64,000 nucleotides of DNA, from positions 2,561,001 to 2,625,000 of the forward strand of contig NC_018866.1 of NCBI RefSeq assembly GCF_000305775.1, given 5' to 3'. This document shows positions 33,610 through 43,346 of this stretch, piece by piece. This DNA comes from Dehalobacter sp. DCA (GTDB lineage Bacteria; Bacillota; Desulfitobacteriia; Desulfitobacteriales; Syntrophobotulaceae). Position numbers and translations under genes: made by a program. Each line of letters begins with the position of its first letter. Positions within the stretch are counted from its first letter, which is position 1. The notes beneath the pieces were generated by a model. That model worked only from the letters and a program-made list of their open reading frames with translations, was not told where the DNA came from and searched no databases.

Positions 33610-34536
33610 TCAAGCAAACGTAGCTTTCAGCAGCACCCAGCCTGCATCTTCAAGCCTTCCGATACAGCGGAGGCCTGCCGCATTCATTTTTTCCAGTACA
33701 TTGTCTTCCCGGGTATCAATGATGCCGGAAGCAAGAAGGATACCCTCCGGTTTCATCAGCTGAGGCAGGGAAGGCAGGAGTTCAATGATTACATCCGCGA
33801 TGATATTGGCGATGACGACATCAGCTTTCCCCGTAAAGACCTCACCGAGGTTTCCCGTTTCGACCTTAATTTTATCTTCCATGTGATTCAGCGCTGCATT
33901 TTGCCGCGCAATCCGCACAGCCAGGCCGTCAATGTCTCCGGCCTGGACATTTGCGCCGAGCTTGGCGGCCGCCACAGCCAGGATCCCGGAGCCGGTGCCA
34001 ATATCAAAGACGTCCGAACCTTCCTGAATATGGTCTTCCAGCGCCTCCAGGCAGAGAGCGGTTGTCGGATGGGTACCCGTCCCAAAAGCCATCCCGGGAT
34101 CAATCTCAATGATGACCACCTGATCCTGCGTATCCGCCTGTTCCCAGGTCGGTTTGATCAGGAAGCGTTTGCCGATTCGGACTGGTTTAAAGTATTGCTT
34201 CCATTCATTCTCCCAGTCTTCTTCCTTCACCATCACGGAATTCGTTTCCACCATCCAGTCCGGAAATAATTCCTTGAAGAGCAGAAGTTCTTCCCGTAAG
34301 GAGGCGATCCTGGGACTTAAGCTTTCATCCTCCGGGAAATAACCCTTGACCACACACTTTCCCGTTACTTCTAAATCCGCATAGATGTGATAATCCCAGA
34401 TCCCGGATTCAACATACCCTTTAATCAGCTCAGGCGATTCGACAACCACACCCTTGCTGCCTATCCGATAAAAAAGATCGGTAACAGCCTCCTCTCCCTC
34501 AGATGATACTGTTACCGCTATCTCAGTCCAATCCAT
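33610..34536 (-). CDS. prmA: Ribosomal protein L11 methyltransferase
   Basis: Trimethylates ribosomal protein L11. The 308-residue protein has an N-terminal recognition domain and a class I SAM domain with DIGTGSGILAVAAAKLGA, GMAFGTGTHPTT and VIANIIADVI. It lies 44 bp downstream of dnaJ in the heat-shock cluster, as in most Firmicutes. Confidence 0.96.
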   Translation of the reverse strand: MDWTEIAVTVSSEGEEAVTDLFYRIGSKGVVVESPELIKGYVESGIWDYHIYADLEVTGKCVVKGYFPEDESLSPRIASLREELLLFKELFPDWMVETNSVMVKEEDWENEWKQYFKPVRIGKRFLIKPTWEQADTQDQVVIIEIDPGMAFGTGTHPTTALCLEALEDHIQEGSDVFDIGTGSGILAVAAAKLGANVQAGDIDGLAVRIARQNAALNHMEDKIKVETGNLGEVFTGKADVVIANIIADVIIELLPSLPQLMKPEGILLASGIIDTREDNVLEKMNAAGLRCIGRLEDAGWVLLKATFA

Positions 34537-34580
34537 TGCAAACTCCCTTTTCTCAGATCTTATTCGCCGTTAAACTGCAA

Positions 34581-35723
34581 TTAACCGATAGCATCCCGGA
34601 CATTATCCTTCACCTTGTCCCAAAGCGATTTTTTACCAAGCTGCTGGCCTTCGGTCGTTATTTTTCCAAATTCGCTGAGCAGCTCTTTCTGCCTTTCCGT
34701 GAGTTTGGTAGGCGTTGCTACAATCACCCTGACATGCTGGTCACCGCACCCGCTGCCTCTCCGGTAAGGAACACCCATTCCTTTGATTCTGAAGACTTTC
34801 GATGTCTGGGTTCCTTCGGGTATCTTTATTTTGACATCTCCGTGAAGGGTAGGCACGTCGATTTCATCACCCAGGGCGGCCTGAACAAAAGTGATCGGAA
34901 TTTCAACGTAGATATCATTGCCGTTTCTCTGGAAGAATTCATCCTTCTTAACGAGCAGAACAACATACAGGTCTCCGGACGGTCCTCCTCTTTCTCCAGC
35001 CTCGCCATAACCGCTGTAACGCAGACTTAATCCATCCTCCGTGCCTGCTGGGATATCGACTTCGATCTTTTTAACTTCTTTCACTTTACCCTTGCCGTTG
35101 CATTTGCTGCACGGAGAGCTGATCATTGTCCCTTTTCCGCCACAAGCAGCACAAGTCTTGGTCGTAGCGATCTGCCCGAACGGTGTACGCTGAGTTGCCC
35201 TGATTTGCCCGGTACCGCCGCATTGTGAACACGTGGTCGGATTCGTGCCGGGAGCCGCGCCGCTTCCTCCGCACTCGGTACAGTATACTGAGACCGGAAC
35301 TTCAATCTGCTTCTTTATGCCAAAGGCAGCTTCATGCAGCGTGATGGACAGATCATATCTCAAATCGGCGCCTTTCACCGGGCCTTTTCTTCTGGAGCCT
35401 CCGCCCATACCACCGCCGAAAAACATTTCAAAAACATCTCCAAGGCCGAAATCAGCAAAATCAGAGAAATCGCCAAATCCTCCAAAGCCCTGTCCGTTAA
35501 AGTCCACCCCGGAGTGGCCATATTGGTCATATTTTGCTTTCTTATCCGGATCGCTCAATACCGCATAAGCCTCGGTAGCTTCCTTAAAGCGTTCTTCCGC
35601 TTGCTTATCTCCCGGTTTGACATCGGGATGGTTTTCCTTTGCTATCTTCCTGTAAGCTTTTTTAATTTCATCCACGCCGGAAGATTTGCTGACACCCAGA
35701 ACTTCATAGTAATCGCGTTTCAT
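34581..35723 (-). CDS. dnaJ: Chaperone DnaJ
   Basis: The 380-residue class A J-protein is the co-chaperone of DnaK. The J domain holds HPD (KENHPDVK, about residue 33). The Gly/Phe-rich linker follows (FGGFGDFSDFADFG). Four zinc motifs CXXCXGXG are visible: CTECGGSG, CSQCGGTG, CAACGGKG and CSKCNGKG. The C-terminal peptide-binding region is complete. Confidence 0.98.
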   Translation of the reverse strand: MKRDYYEVLGVSKSSGVDEIKKAYRKIAKENHPDVKPGDKQAEERFKEATEAYAVLSDPDKKAKYDQYGHSGVDFNGQGFGGFGDFSDFADFGLGDVFEMFFGGGMGGGSRRKGPVKGADLRYDLSITLHEAAFGIKKQIEVPVSVYCTECGGSGAAPGTNPTTCSQCGGTGQIRATQRTPFGQIATTKTCAACGGKGTMISSPCSKCNGKGKVKEVKKIEVDIPAGTEDGLSLRYSGYGEAGERGGPSGDLYVVLLVKKDEFFQRNGNDIYVEIPITFVQAALGDEIDVPTLHGDVKIKIPEGTQTSKVFRIKGMGVPYRRGSGCGDQHVRVIVATPTKLTERQKELLSEFGKITTEGQQLGKKSLWDKVKDNVRDAIG

Positions 35724-36037
35724 AATTTAAGCTGAAACTCCTCCCTAAATATCAATACAAGACCGCATGAGACATAAATAAGACCTGCATTCCTCCGAAT
35801 GCCGAAGCAGGTCCAAAGATACTGCTGCACCCTTAGACCCTTTTGATTACCTATAGACTCTTTCTAATGTATCATTATACTACCATTATCATTAATATGT
35901 TAAGATTCAAGGCGCGTTGTACCGGTATTTAGCTTTGAGGCTAAATACCGGTACTTTTATGTTTCAATATCGTTATTATCTGCAGACTCTTCATGATTAA
36001 TCGATTAAACAAATGATCTGATTAATACTGATTCTGT
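35724..36037. other. dnaK-dnaJ spacer with two strong hairpins
   Basis: No gene is seen. A perfect 15-bp stem, GTACCGGTATTTAGC (35919-35933) with its mirror (35940-35954), has a six-base loop. A second stem, GACCTGC (35782-35788) with GCAGGTC (35807-35813), precedes TTATTTATG on the minus strand. Either could partially terminate or process dnaK mRNA before dnaJ. Confidence 0.6.
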
Positions 36038-37897
36038 TTATTTATCCTTGTCCACTTCGGTATATTCAGCATCGACAACATTGTCATCTTCCTTGCCGGC
36101 TCCGGTATCCTGCTGTCCTGGATTTGGTCCCGCGTCAGGTCCCTGCGAACCTGCACCGGGTGCTCCCTGCTGTTGATACATTTTTTCCACAAACGGATAG
36201 AGGATTTTGGTCAGCGCTTCCGATTTCGCATTAATTTCCTGGACATTATCGCTGCCGGCCGTGGCTCTGAGTTCTTCAGCAGCCTTCTTGATCGCATCCC
36301 GCTCGGCGGCGTCGCCTTTGCCTTCAAAGTCCTTCAGGGTCTTTTCAGCCTGGTATGCCAGTGAATCTGCTTGATTTCTGGCATCAATCAGTTCTCTGGC
36401 CTGTTTGTCTTTCTCAGCATTGGCCTCGGCATCCTGACGCATCTTTTCAATTTCGTCTTTGCTTAAGCCGGTTGAAGCCGTGATGGTTACTTTCTGTTCG
36501 TTACCGGTTGCCATATCTTTCGCCGAAACGTGTACAATACCGTTTACGTCAATGTCAAATTTGACTTCGATCTGCGGCACACCTCTTGGGGCAGGCGGAA
36601 TTCCGGTAAGCTGGAAGCGGCCGAGCGTCTTATTGTAAGCAGCCATCTCGCGCTCACCCTGAAGCACATGGATATCTACCGAAGTCTGGCTATCGGCTGC
36701 AGTCGAGAAGACTTGGGATTTGGTGGTCGGAATGGTCGTGTTCCGATCAATGATCCTGGTGAATACACCGCCCAGGGTCTCAATCCCGAGGGAAAGCGGG
36801 GCAACGTCAACCAGAACAATATCTTTCATTTCACCGGCCAGTACCCCGCCCTGGATAGCCGCGCCGAGCGCAACGACTTCATCCGGGTTAACACCTTTAT
36901 GTGGTTCCTTGCCACTGATTCTCTTAATGGCTTCCTGGACTGCAGGGATTCTGCTAGATCCCCCGACAAGAATCACCTGATCGATTTCGTTGAAGGAAAG
37001 TTTGGCATCTTCCATCGCTTGACGGGTAGGTCCCATTGTTTTTTCGATCAAATCTGCTACAAGTTCTTCAAATTTGGCGCGGGTGATATTCATATCCAGA
37101 TGAAGCGGCCCTTCAGCAGACATCGTGATAAACGGCAGGTTAATATTCGTCTGGGCAACGCCGGAAAGCTCAATTTTGGCTTTTTCAGCAGCTTCCTTCA
37201 GACGCTGCAGGGCCATCCGGTCTTTGGCAAGATCAACACCGTTGCTCTTCTTAAATTCGGCAACAATGTAATCCATTAAACGCTGGTCAAAGTCGTCACC
37301 GCCGAGAAGGTTGTTCCCATTTGTCGCTTTAACTTCGACCATTCCCTGACTCAGTTCGAGGATCGAGACGTCAAATGTTCCGCCGCCAAGGTCGTAAACG
37401 AGTACGGTCTGGTCATGTTCTTTGTCAAGTCCATAAGCCAGTGCTGCTGCAGTAGGTTCGTTGATAATACGCAGAACTTCAAGACCGGCGATCGTGCCGG
37501 CATCTTTGGTAGCCTGACGCTGGGCGTCGGTAAAATACGCCGGAACGGTGATGACAGCCTGAGTGACTGAAGACCCCAGATAAGCTTCCGCATCAGCTTT
37601 GAGCTTCTGCAGGATCATTGCAGATACTTCCTGCGGTGTATAGGATTTATCCATCAAAGTCACTTTATAGCTAGTGCCCATATGACGCTTAATCGAACTA
37701 ACCGTGTTGTCCGGATTGGAAACAGCCTGGCGTTTAGCCACCTGACCTACCAGTTTCTCGCCGTTCTTGGAGAAGCCGACGACTGAAGGTGTAATGCGCG
37801 CTCCTTCAGGATTAGGGATTACAACAGGTTCACCACCTTCAAGTACTGCAACACAAGAGTTGGTGGTTCCTAAGTCAATACCAATTACTTTACCCAT
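36038..37897 (-). CDS. dnaK: Molecular chaperone DnaK (Hsp70)
   Basis: ATP-driven chaperone, 619 residues from the ATG at 37897 ([17 protein letters not shown]) after AAGGAGG. Two phosphate-binding segments (IDLGTTNSC and [13 protein letters not shown]), the adenosine loop [12 protein letters not shown], the linker region and substrate domain, and the acidic C-terminus ([12 protein letters not shown]) are all present. Third gene of the hrcA-grpE-dnaK-dnaJ operon. Confidence 0.99.
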   Translation of the reverse strand: MGKVIGIDLGTTNSCVAVLEGGEPVVIPNPEGARITPSVVGFSKNGEKLVGQVAKRQAVSNPDNTVSSIKRHMGTSYKVTLMDKSYTPQEVSAMILQKLKADAEAYLGSSVTQAVITVPAYFTDAQRQATKDAGTIAGLEVLRIINEPTAAALAYGLDKEHDQTVLVYDLGGGTFDVSILELSQGMVEVKATNGNNLLGGDDFDQRLMDYIVAEFKKSNGVDLAKDRMALQRLKEAAEKAKIELSGVAQTNINLPFITMSAEGPLHLDMNITRAKFEELVADLIEKTMGPTRQAMEDAKLSFNEIDQVILVGGSSRIPAVQEAIKRISGKEPHKGVNPDEVVALGAAIQGGVLAGEMKDIVLVDVAPLSLGIETLGGVFTRIIDRNTTIPTTKSQVFSTAADSQTSVDIHVLQGEREMAAYNKTLGRFQLTGIPPAPRGVPQIEVKFDIDVNGIVHVSAKDMATGNEQKVTITASTGLSKDEIEKMRQDAEANAEKDKQARELIDARNQADSLAYQAEKTLKDFEGKGDAAERDAIKKAAEELRATAGSDNVQEINAKSEALTKILYPFVEKMYQQQGAPGAGSQGPDAGPNPGQQDTGAGKEDDNVVDAEYTEVDKDK

Positions 37898-37988
37898 TTG
37901 ATTTCCTCCTTGCAAATTCTCATATCGTATTTTTCGTTTCTTTCAACTCATATACTCTTTGATCATACTGAGATTTAGCTTAATACTA

Positions 37989-38564
37989 TCAGCCTGAAAC
38001 TTTGACCCGGCTGGGCCTGATCACTTTATCCTTCAGATAATATCCCTTTTGAAGTTCTTCCAGAATCATATTCTCCGGCTGGTCGGATTCTTCTTTCAGC
38101 AGGGCTTCGTGGAGATTCGGATCAAATTCCTGGCCGACGGTTTCAATGATTTTGAGCCCCTCATCTTCCAGAACTTTCACAAACATTCTTTCGATCATTT
38201 CCACACCCTGGGATAATGCTTCAAAATCTTTGTTTTTTCGACTGGAAGCAATCGCTCTTTCAAAATTATCGAGGACCGGCAGCAGGGACTGAATGACCCT
38301 TTCCGAAGCATACCGGGCAGTGTCTTCTTTTTCCTTCTGAGTTCTTTTGCGGAAATTGTCAAATTCAGCTTTCAGTCTTTGCATCTGGGCATAATAGTCT
38401 TCCGCTTTGGACTTATGCTCTTCGATTTCCTCACGCAGGCGCTGCAAATGATCGACAGGGTCAATCTCCTCAGTCAGGCATTCTTCATTCTCCTGCCCAA
38501 TGTTCTGGTTTTCTTTATCTTCCTGAGCGTTTGCAGACGCTTGATTTGTTTTTTCTTTGTTCAC
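37989..38564 (-). CDS. grpE: Nucleotide exchange factor GrpE
   Basis: The 191-residue dimer releases ADP from DnaK. A charged N-terminal arm is followed by a long coiled coil (about residues 35-95, RLREEIEEHKSKAEDYYAQM) and a beta domain with GQEFDPNLHEALL. The 5' end overlaps the hrcA 3' end by 50 bp. Confidence 0.97.
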   Translation of the reverse strand: MNKEKTNQASANAQEDKENQNIGQENEECLTEEIDPVDHLQRLREEIEEHKSKAEDYYAQMQRLKAEFDNFRKRTQKEKEDTARYASERVIQSLLPVLDNFERAIASSRKNKDFEALSQGVEMIERMFVKVLEDEGLKIIETVGQEFDPNLHEALLKEESDQPENMILEELQKGYYLKDKVIRPSRVKVSG

Positions 38565-38991
38565 GCAGTTGCCTCCCTTCTTGATCTAAGTCCGGGTCCT
38601 CTGGTGCCTCTCTGTCAGCAATTCGGTCAAGCTGTTTGTTCATATAGTCTACAATCGCAATCGCTTTGCCGTAATCCATTCTGGTCGGACCCAAAACTCC
38701 CACTGAACCAAACTGTTTCCCGTTAATCTGGTAGGTTGCAGATATAATACTGCAATTTTTAAATACCTGATCAGCATTTTCCGCTCCGATCATGATACTT
38801 AATCCTTTTTGATCATGACTTAGAAGCTCCTTCAGCTTATTGTTCTCCTCAAATACGGAAAAGAGACTTCGAACTTTATTGATATCCCTGAATTCAGGCT
38901 GATCAAGCATATTTAATGTCCCACCAAGGTAGACCCGTTCTTCGGACTCTCCATCCTTATCATCAAACATTCTTTCCAAAATACCCATCAT
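38515..38991 (-). pseudogene. hrcA: hrcA, C-terminal part after duplication
   Basis: 158 residues covering the second half of the HrcA sensor domain (LLSHDQKGLSIMIGAENA, FGSVGVLGPTRMDYGKAI). The first ~41 residues repeat, in another frame, the end of the N-terminal fragment, because the DNA is duplicated. Its ATG at 38991 overlaps the TGA of the upstream fragment as ATGA, so coupled translation is possible. Removing one 146-bp copy restores a full-length HrcA of about 376 residues. Whether this fragment is made or functional is unknown. Confidence 0.85.
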
Positions 38992-39013
38992 TCCATCAAT
39001 AATTCGGCGTTTT
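38868..39013. repeat. 146-bp tandem duplication in hrcA, copy 1
   Basis: Every base of 38868-39013 is repeated in the abutting block 39014-39159, read base by base without a mismatch. The unit length is not a multiple of three, so the duplication shifts the hrcA frame. Confidence 0.95.
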
Positions 39014-39785
39014 TTCGAACTTTATTGATATCCCTGAATTCAGGCTGATCAAGCATATTTAATGTCCCACCAAGGTAGACCCGTTCTTCGGACTCTCCAT
39101 CCTTATCATCAAACATTCTTTCCAAAATACCCATCATTCCATCAATAATTCGGCGTTTTCTGGAGAGCTCGCTGTATATTTCGTTGATCAGGCCTTTTTT
39201 CAGATCCTGTACCCTGGTTCCGCTCATTTTCTGGTTGAAAATATTCGCCAGAATCTGAAGTTCCTCCGGGCTTGTATCCGGACCGATATCGACAATATTA
39301 TTCTCTACCGAACCATTCTCTTTCACGGTCACCATGATGGCCTTCCCCTGCTCGTAGGGGAGAAAATACAAATTCTTTAGAATACCGCTTCGGCTTTTTG
39401 GTCCAAGTACAATACTGGTCAGGTTCGTCACCTGGGAAATAAGCTTTCCAGTGTATTCGATGACTTCCTGCACTTCGCTGAGTCTGCTGGTGATCTCCTG
39501 GTTGATATTTTTCTTTTCATCATGGTTCAGGCTTAAAGGGTCCATCAGATAATCGACATAATAGCGATAGCCTGAGTCGGAAGGAATCCTTCCTGCAGAT
39601 GTATGGGGCTGTTCAATAAGTCCCAACTCTTCGAGATCTGCCATCTCATTGCGGATCGTCGCCGGAGACACCCCCAGCTCAAACTTTTTGGAAACGGTTC
39701 TGGAACCGACAGGCTCCGCGGTGGCAATATAATCCTGCACAATCGCTTTTAAAATCTTGTGTTTTCTTTCATCCATTTCCATCAA
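38988..39785 (-). pseudogene. hrcA: Heat-inducible repressor HrcA, frame broken by duplication
   Basis: HrcA binds CIRCE and represses groE/dnaK operons. The 265-residue fragment has the intact winged-helix N-terminus (AEPVGSRTVSKKFELGVSPATIRNEMADLEELGLI in two parts) and the first half of the GAF-like domain. At NKVR the second copy of a 146-bp tandem duplication changes the frame, and it ends KNAELLME. Normal HrcA is about 340-360 residues. Because the DNA-binding part is complete but the dimerisation/ligand part is cut, heat-shock repression may be impaired. An assembly artefact is possible. Confidence 0.88.
39014..39159. repeat. 146-bp tandem duplication in hrcA, copy 2
   Basis: Identical to 38868-39013. 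The junction reads CGGCGTTTT|TTCGAAC. In the ancestral form TTTT would be followed directly by CTGGAG. No obvious microhomology flanks the junction. Confidence 0.95.
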
Positions 39786-39807
39786 AGTGCCACCTCCGAT
39801 TGATTTG

Positions 39808-39834
39808 TTAGCACTCTACTAAGGTGAGTGCTAA
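39808..39834 (-). promoter_or_regulatory. CIRCE operator
   Basis: TTAGCACTC (39808-39816), nine bases, GAGTGCTAA (39826-39834): an exact match to the CIRCE consensus, the HrcA binding site. It lies 23 bp upstream of the hrcA start and just downstream of the promoter -10. Confidence 0.98.
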
Positions 39835-39846
39835 TCATCTGAACAT

Positions 39847-39875
39847 AATTTAGCATGATGGTAAAATAATGTCAA
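39847..39875 (-). promoter_or_regulatory. hrcA-grpE-dnaK-dnaJ promoter
   Basis: On the minus strand, TTGACA (39875-39870), a 17-bp spacer and TAAATT (39852-39847). The predicted start site falls at the edge of the CIRCE element. Confidence 0.85.
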
Positions 39876-39940
39876 GAGGAATAATCATCGAATCGTGTAC
39901 AATCCAGCTGCAATTCAGCTTAGAGCATCGTTAAATTTAG

Positions 39941-41278
39941 CTACAAAATGAAATCCACCAGAACCGCATTGAGCACGAAAAAGCAGGCAGGGTTAATTTT
40001 CAACCTGCCTTCGGCAAGCCGGAAAATATCTCTATCAATATAGTTTTGCAAAATTTGTCCATAAATATCCTGAATTTCTGTTTGAAATTTGGCAGAAAAT
40101 TCTGCGGTGTCGATTCCATCTGCCGTACGCAGCCCCAGCATCATAAATTCAGAGATCTGCTGCTCTCTGGTCAGTACTTCGGTTGCCGAAGGGTCCAAAG
40201 GCCTTTGTCCAGATTCCAACATCCGGGTATAACCGGCAATATCCTCTGAATTCCTGGTTCTAACATTGTTCAGACATGAGACTGCCCCCGGTCCAAGACC
40301 TATATAATCCTGCCCTCGCCAATAAGACCGGTTATGTTTGCATTCAAAACCGGGCCTCGCAAAGTTGGAAACTTCATAGCGGCCATAGCCGCAGCTTTGA
40401 AGATAAGAAACCGCCCATTCGTACATATCGGCCTGCAAGTCATCATCCGGCAGACAATCCAGGCGATTCCGGCTGTTCAAGCCATCCAAGGTTTCTTTGC
40501 AGTCCGGACTGCCTGCCTGACTGTATGCATATTCTTTATGCAGCGGGGTATCTTCCTCAAGCGTAAGTGCATAGAGTGAAAGGTGTTCAGGCGACAATGC
40601 GATGGCCTGGCGAAGCGTATCCTGCCAATCTCCCATTTTCTGTCCCGGAAGTCCAAAAATCAGATCAAGGTTCAGGTTATCTATCCCCGATTGTCTAATA
40701 AGGGTGACGCTCCTGTGAATATCCTCCGCGGTATGGATTCTGCCGATGCTTTTCAGCAGATGGTCATCAAAGCTCTGAGCGCCGAGCGATATCCGGTTGA
40801 TCCCGTACGTCCGGCAGAGCATCAATTTCTCCCGGTCGAGTATGCCGGGATTACACTCAATTGTTTTTTCTAGGACCTGACCGGTCCTGGAAGTATTGAT
40901 ACGGGGATCCCTTATCGGATCAGATAGTTCTATCGAGTCTGTCCGGCTCAGGGCCTTAAAATAATACCGGTAAATCAGACTCAGCAGCCGATCAAGCTGA
41001 CTGGCATCCAGAACCGTGGGCGTTCCGCCCCCAATAAAAAGAGAAGAAACCCCCTGGGAGGCTTCCTTAGCTCGCAACTCAAGCTCCCGCTCCAGTCCGC
41101 GCAAATAGACGAAGACCAAATCGGAGGCCGGGTCTGATAATAACATATGGTCAGCCCCATCTACGCTACCGGATATTCTACTGTCTGCGATAATGGGAGC
41201 AGTATAAGGTACCGAATAGAATGCGCAGTAAGAACATTTTTTTACACAAAACGGAACATGAACATATAAAGAAGTCAT
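39941..41278 (-). CDS. hemW: Heme chaperone HemW-like radical-SAM protein
   Basis: Often annotated oxygen-independent coproporphyrinogen oxidase, but the gene position between lepA and hrcA is that of HemW, a heme-binding chaperone. The ATG at 41278 (445 residues) follows AGGTGA. The cluster motif is HVPFCVKKCSYCAFYS, with GGGTPT following. At 445 residues it is longer than the usual ~380: loops are extended near residues 25-45, 110-135 and 255-275. The HemW tail (anticodon-like winged domain) is present. Confidence 0.9.
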   Translation of the reverse strand: MTSLYVHVPFCVKKCSYCAFYSVPYTAPIIADSRISGSVDGADHMLLSDPASDLVFVYLRGLERELELRAKEASQGVSSLFIGGGTPTVLDASQLDRLLSLIYRYYFKALSRTDSIELSDPIRDPRINTSRTGQVLEKTIECNPGILDREKLMLCRTYGINRISLGAQSFDDHLLKSIGRIHTAEDIHRSVTLIRQSGIDNLNLDLIFGLPGQKMGDWQDTLRQAIALSPEHLSLYALTLEEDTPLHKEYAYSQAGSPDCKETLDGLNSRNRLDCLPDDDLQADMYEWAVSYLQSCGYGRYEVSNFARPGFECKHNRSYWRGQDYIGLGPGAVSCLNNVRTRNSEDIAGYTRMLESGQRPLDPSATEVLTREQQISEFMMLGLRTADGIDTAEFSAKFQTEIQDIYGQILQNYIDRDIFRLAEGRLKINPACFFVLNAVLVDFIL

Positions 41279-41349
41279 ACGAATCACCTAATACAACGAT
41301 TTTTAATATTTACGTTCCCAAGCTGCAGACTAAGTCACCGTAATGGATG

Positions 41350-41400
41350 TCCAGCGCCAAGCGGAGCACGGCGACGGCGCAGGAGGTGCTGCCTAGGGTC
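41350..41400. repeat. GC-rich intergenic element (related short copy)
   Basis: GTCCAGCGCCAAGCGGAGCA and the following GC-rich bases occupy the lepA-hemW spacer. The string AGCGGAGCACG is shared with the element at 22984, and AGCGGAGCA with the one at 63561. GCGCCAAGC is shared with the glyQ leader hairpin. Membership in the same family is tentative. Confidence 0.4.
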
Positions 41401-41418
41401 TAACCCGAGCAAAGTAAA

Positions 41419-43224
41419 TTAATCGTCCATCTTGAGCACTGCCATGAAAGCGTCCTGGGGTATTTCCACATTGCCGACTTGTTTCATGCGTTTCTTGCCT
41501 TCTTTTTGCTTTTCCAGCAGTTTGCGTTTCCGGGAAATGTCACCGCCGTAGCATTTGGCCAGAACATCTTTGCGCATAGCCCGGATATTCTCCCTGGCAA
41601 TGACCTTGGCGCCGATCACGGCCTGGACAGGTATCTCAAACATCTGCCGCGGAATCAGGCTGCGCAGCTTTTCAACAAGTTTGCGTCCACGGGAATATGC
41701 TTTGTCTTTATGGACAATGAAGGAGAGTGCATCAACAATTTCAGCGTTCAGCATGATATCGAGTTTCACAAGATCCGCTTCCTTGTATCCGATTAGTTCA
41801 TAGTCCAGAGACGCATACCCTTTGGTCCGGGATTTAAGCTGATCAAAATAATCATATACAATTTCGCTTAACGGAAGCTCATAATAGAGACTTACGCGCG
41901 AAGCGGTGATATAATCCATGTTCAGGAACGTACCCCTTTTCTCCTGGTTCAGTTCCATGATGGTGCCTACGTACTCGGAGGGTACCATAATCGTAGCCTT
42001 GACCACAGGCTCTTCAATCGATTCGATCTTTCCTTCAGGCGGCAGAAGCGCAGGGTTATCAATTAAGACCTGTTCCTTGGCTGTGGTATTTACTTTATAA
42101 ACAACGCTCGGTGCGGTCGTAATAATGCTGAGGCCAAATTCCCTCTCGAGTCTCTCCTGGATAATTTCCATGTGCAGGAGACCCAGGAAACCACAGCGGA
42201 AACCAAAACCCAATGCTGCGGACGTTTCATTTTCATACATTAAACTCGCATCATTCAGCTGAAGTTTCTCCAGCGCATCCTTCAGCCTGTCAAAGTCGGA
42301 AGTTTCAACTGGATAAAGGCCGCAAAAAACCATCGATACCGCTTTGCGGTAGCCCGACAGCGGTTTCGCCGCCGCATGGTCGTTATCCGTCACGGTATCC
42401 CCGACCCGGGTATCCCCGACATTCTTAATACTGCCCGCGATATAGCCAACCTGGCCTGCCCTCAGCTCATCGACAATCGTCATTCCTGGGGTAAAAACAC
42501 CAACTTCGGTGATTTCAAACATTTTTCCGGTGGACATCATCCTGATGTTCGTTCCTTTGGAGACTTTACCGTCAAATAATCGAATATAAGGGATCGCCCC
42601 TTTGTAGGAATCAAACTTTGAGTCAAAAATCAATGATTTTAAAGGTTCTTCATCATCGCCCTTAGGCGGAGGAATCCTCTTGACAATGGCTTCCAGGATC
42701 TCTTCGACCCCAGCCCCCATTTTGGCCGATGCGAGGATCGCCTCACTCGCGTCAATCCCAATCACATCTTCAATCTCCTGTTTGACTCTGTCAGGTTCTG
42801 CGCTTGGCAGATCTATTTTATTAATAACCGGAATGATCTCCAGGTCATTTTCCAAAGCAAGATAGACATTGGCAAGAGTCTGGGCCTCAATTCCCTGGGC
42901 CGCATCGACCACCAGCAAAGCCCCTTCGCAGGCAGCCAGACTCCGGGAAACTTCGTAAGAAAAGTCAACATGTCCGGGAGTATCGATCAGATTCAGCTCA
43001 TAGACCTCTCCGTCTTTTGCCTTGTAGCGCAAACGGACTGCCTGCAGTTTGATGGTAATACCACGCTCCCGTTCCAAATCCATGGAGTCGAGAACCTGCT
43101 CCTTGAGTTCCCGGGTGGACATGGTTCCGGTATACTCAATCAGCCGATCGGCAAGAGTAGATTTGCCGTGATCGATATGGGCAATGATCGAAAAATTTCT
43201 GATTTTAGATGAAGCATTTGCCAT
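41419..43224 (-). CDS. lepA: Elongation factor 4 (LepA)
   Basis: The 601-residue ribosome-dependent GTPase has G1 [13 protein letters not shown]3 DTPGHVDF and G4 NKIDLP. Domains II, III and V follow, as does the LepA-specific C-terminal domain ([19 protein letters not shown]). Standard length. ATG start at 43224. A TATAAT (43268-43263) upstream could be part of its own promoter. Confidence 0.98.
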   Translation of the reverse strand: MANASSKIRNFSIIAHIDHGKSTLADRLIEYTGTMSTRELKEQVLDSMDLERERGITIKLQAVRLRYKAKDGEVYELNLIDTPGHVDFSYEVSRSLAACEGALLVVDAAQGIEAQTLANVYLALENDLEIIPVINKIDLPSAEPDRVKQEIEDVIGIDASEAILASAKMGAGVEEILEAIVKRIPPPKGDDEEPLKSLIFDSKFDSYKGAIPYIRLFDGKVSKGTNIRMMSTGKMFEITEVGVFTPGMTIVDELRAGQVGYIAGSIKNVGDTRVGDTVTDNDHAAAKPLSGYRKAVSMVFCGLYPVETSDFDRLKDALEKLQLNDASLMYENETSAALGFGFRCGFLGLLHMEIIQERLEREFGLSIITTAPSVVYKVNTTAKEQVLIDNPALLPPEGKIESIEEPVVKATIMVPSEYVGTIMELNQEKRGTFLNMDYITASRVSLYYELPLSEIVYDYFDQLKSRTKGYASLDYELIGYKEADLVKLDIMLNAEIVDALSFIVHKDKAYSRGRKLVEKLRSLIPRQMFEIPVQAVIGAKVIARENIRAMRKDVLAKCYGGDISRKRKLLEKQKEGKKRMKQVGNVEIPQDAFMAVLKMDD

Positions 43225-43346
43225 GGATTTTCTTCTCTCCCCGAATATAATACCAGCACATCATTATACCAAACTACCGCCTTGAAAAGCAAGGCGGCTC
43301 CGGAATTCCGGGGGACAGGGGGAGTCCTTTTGTTCCCTTGTCCTCC

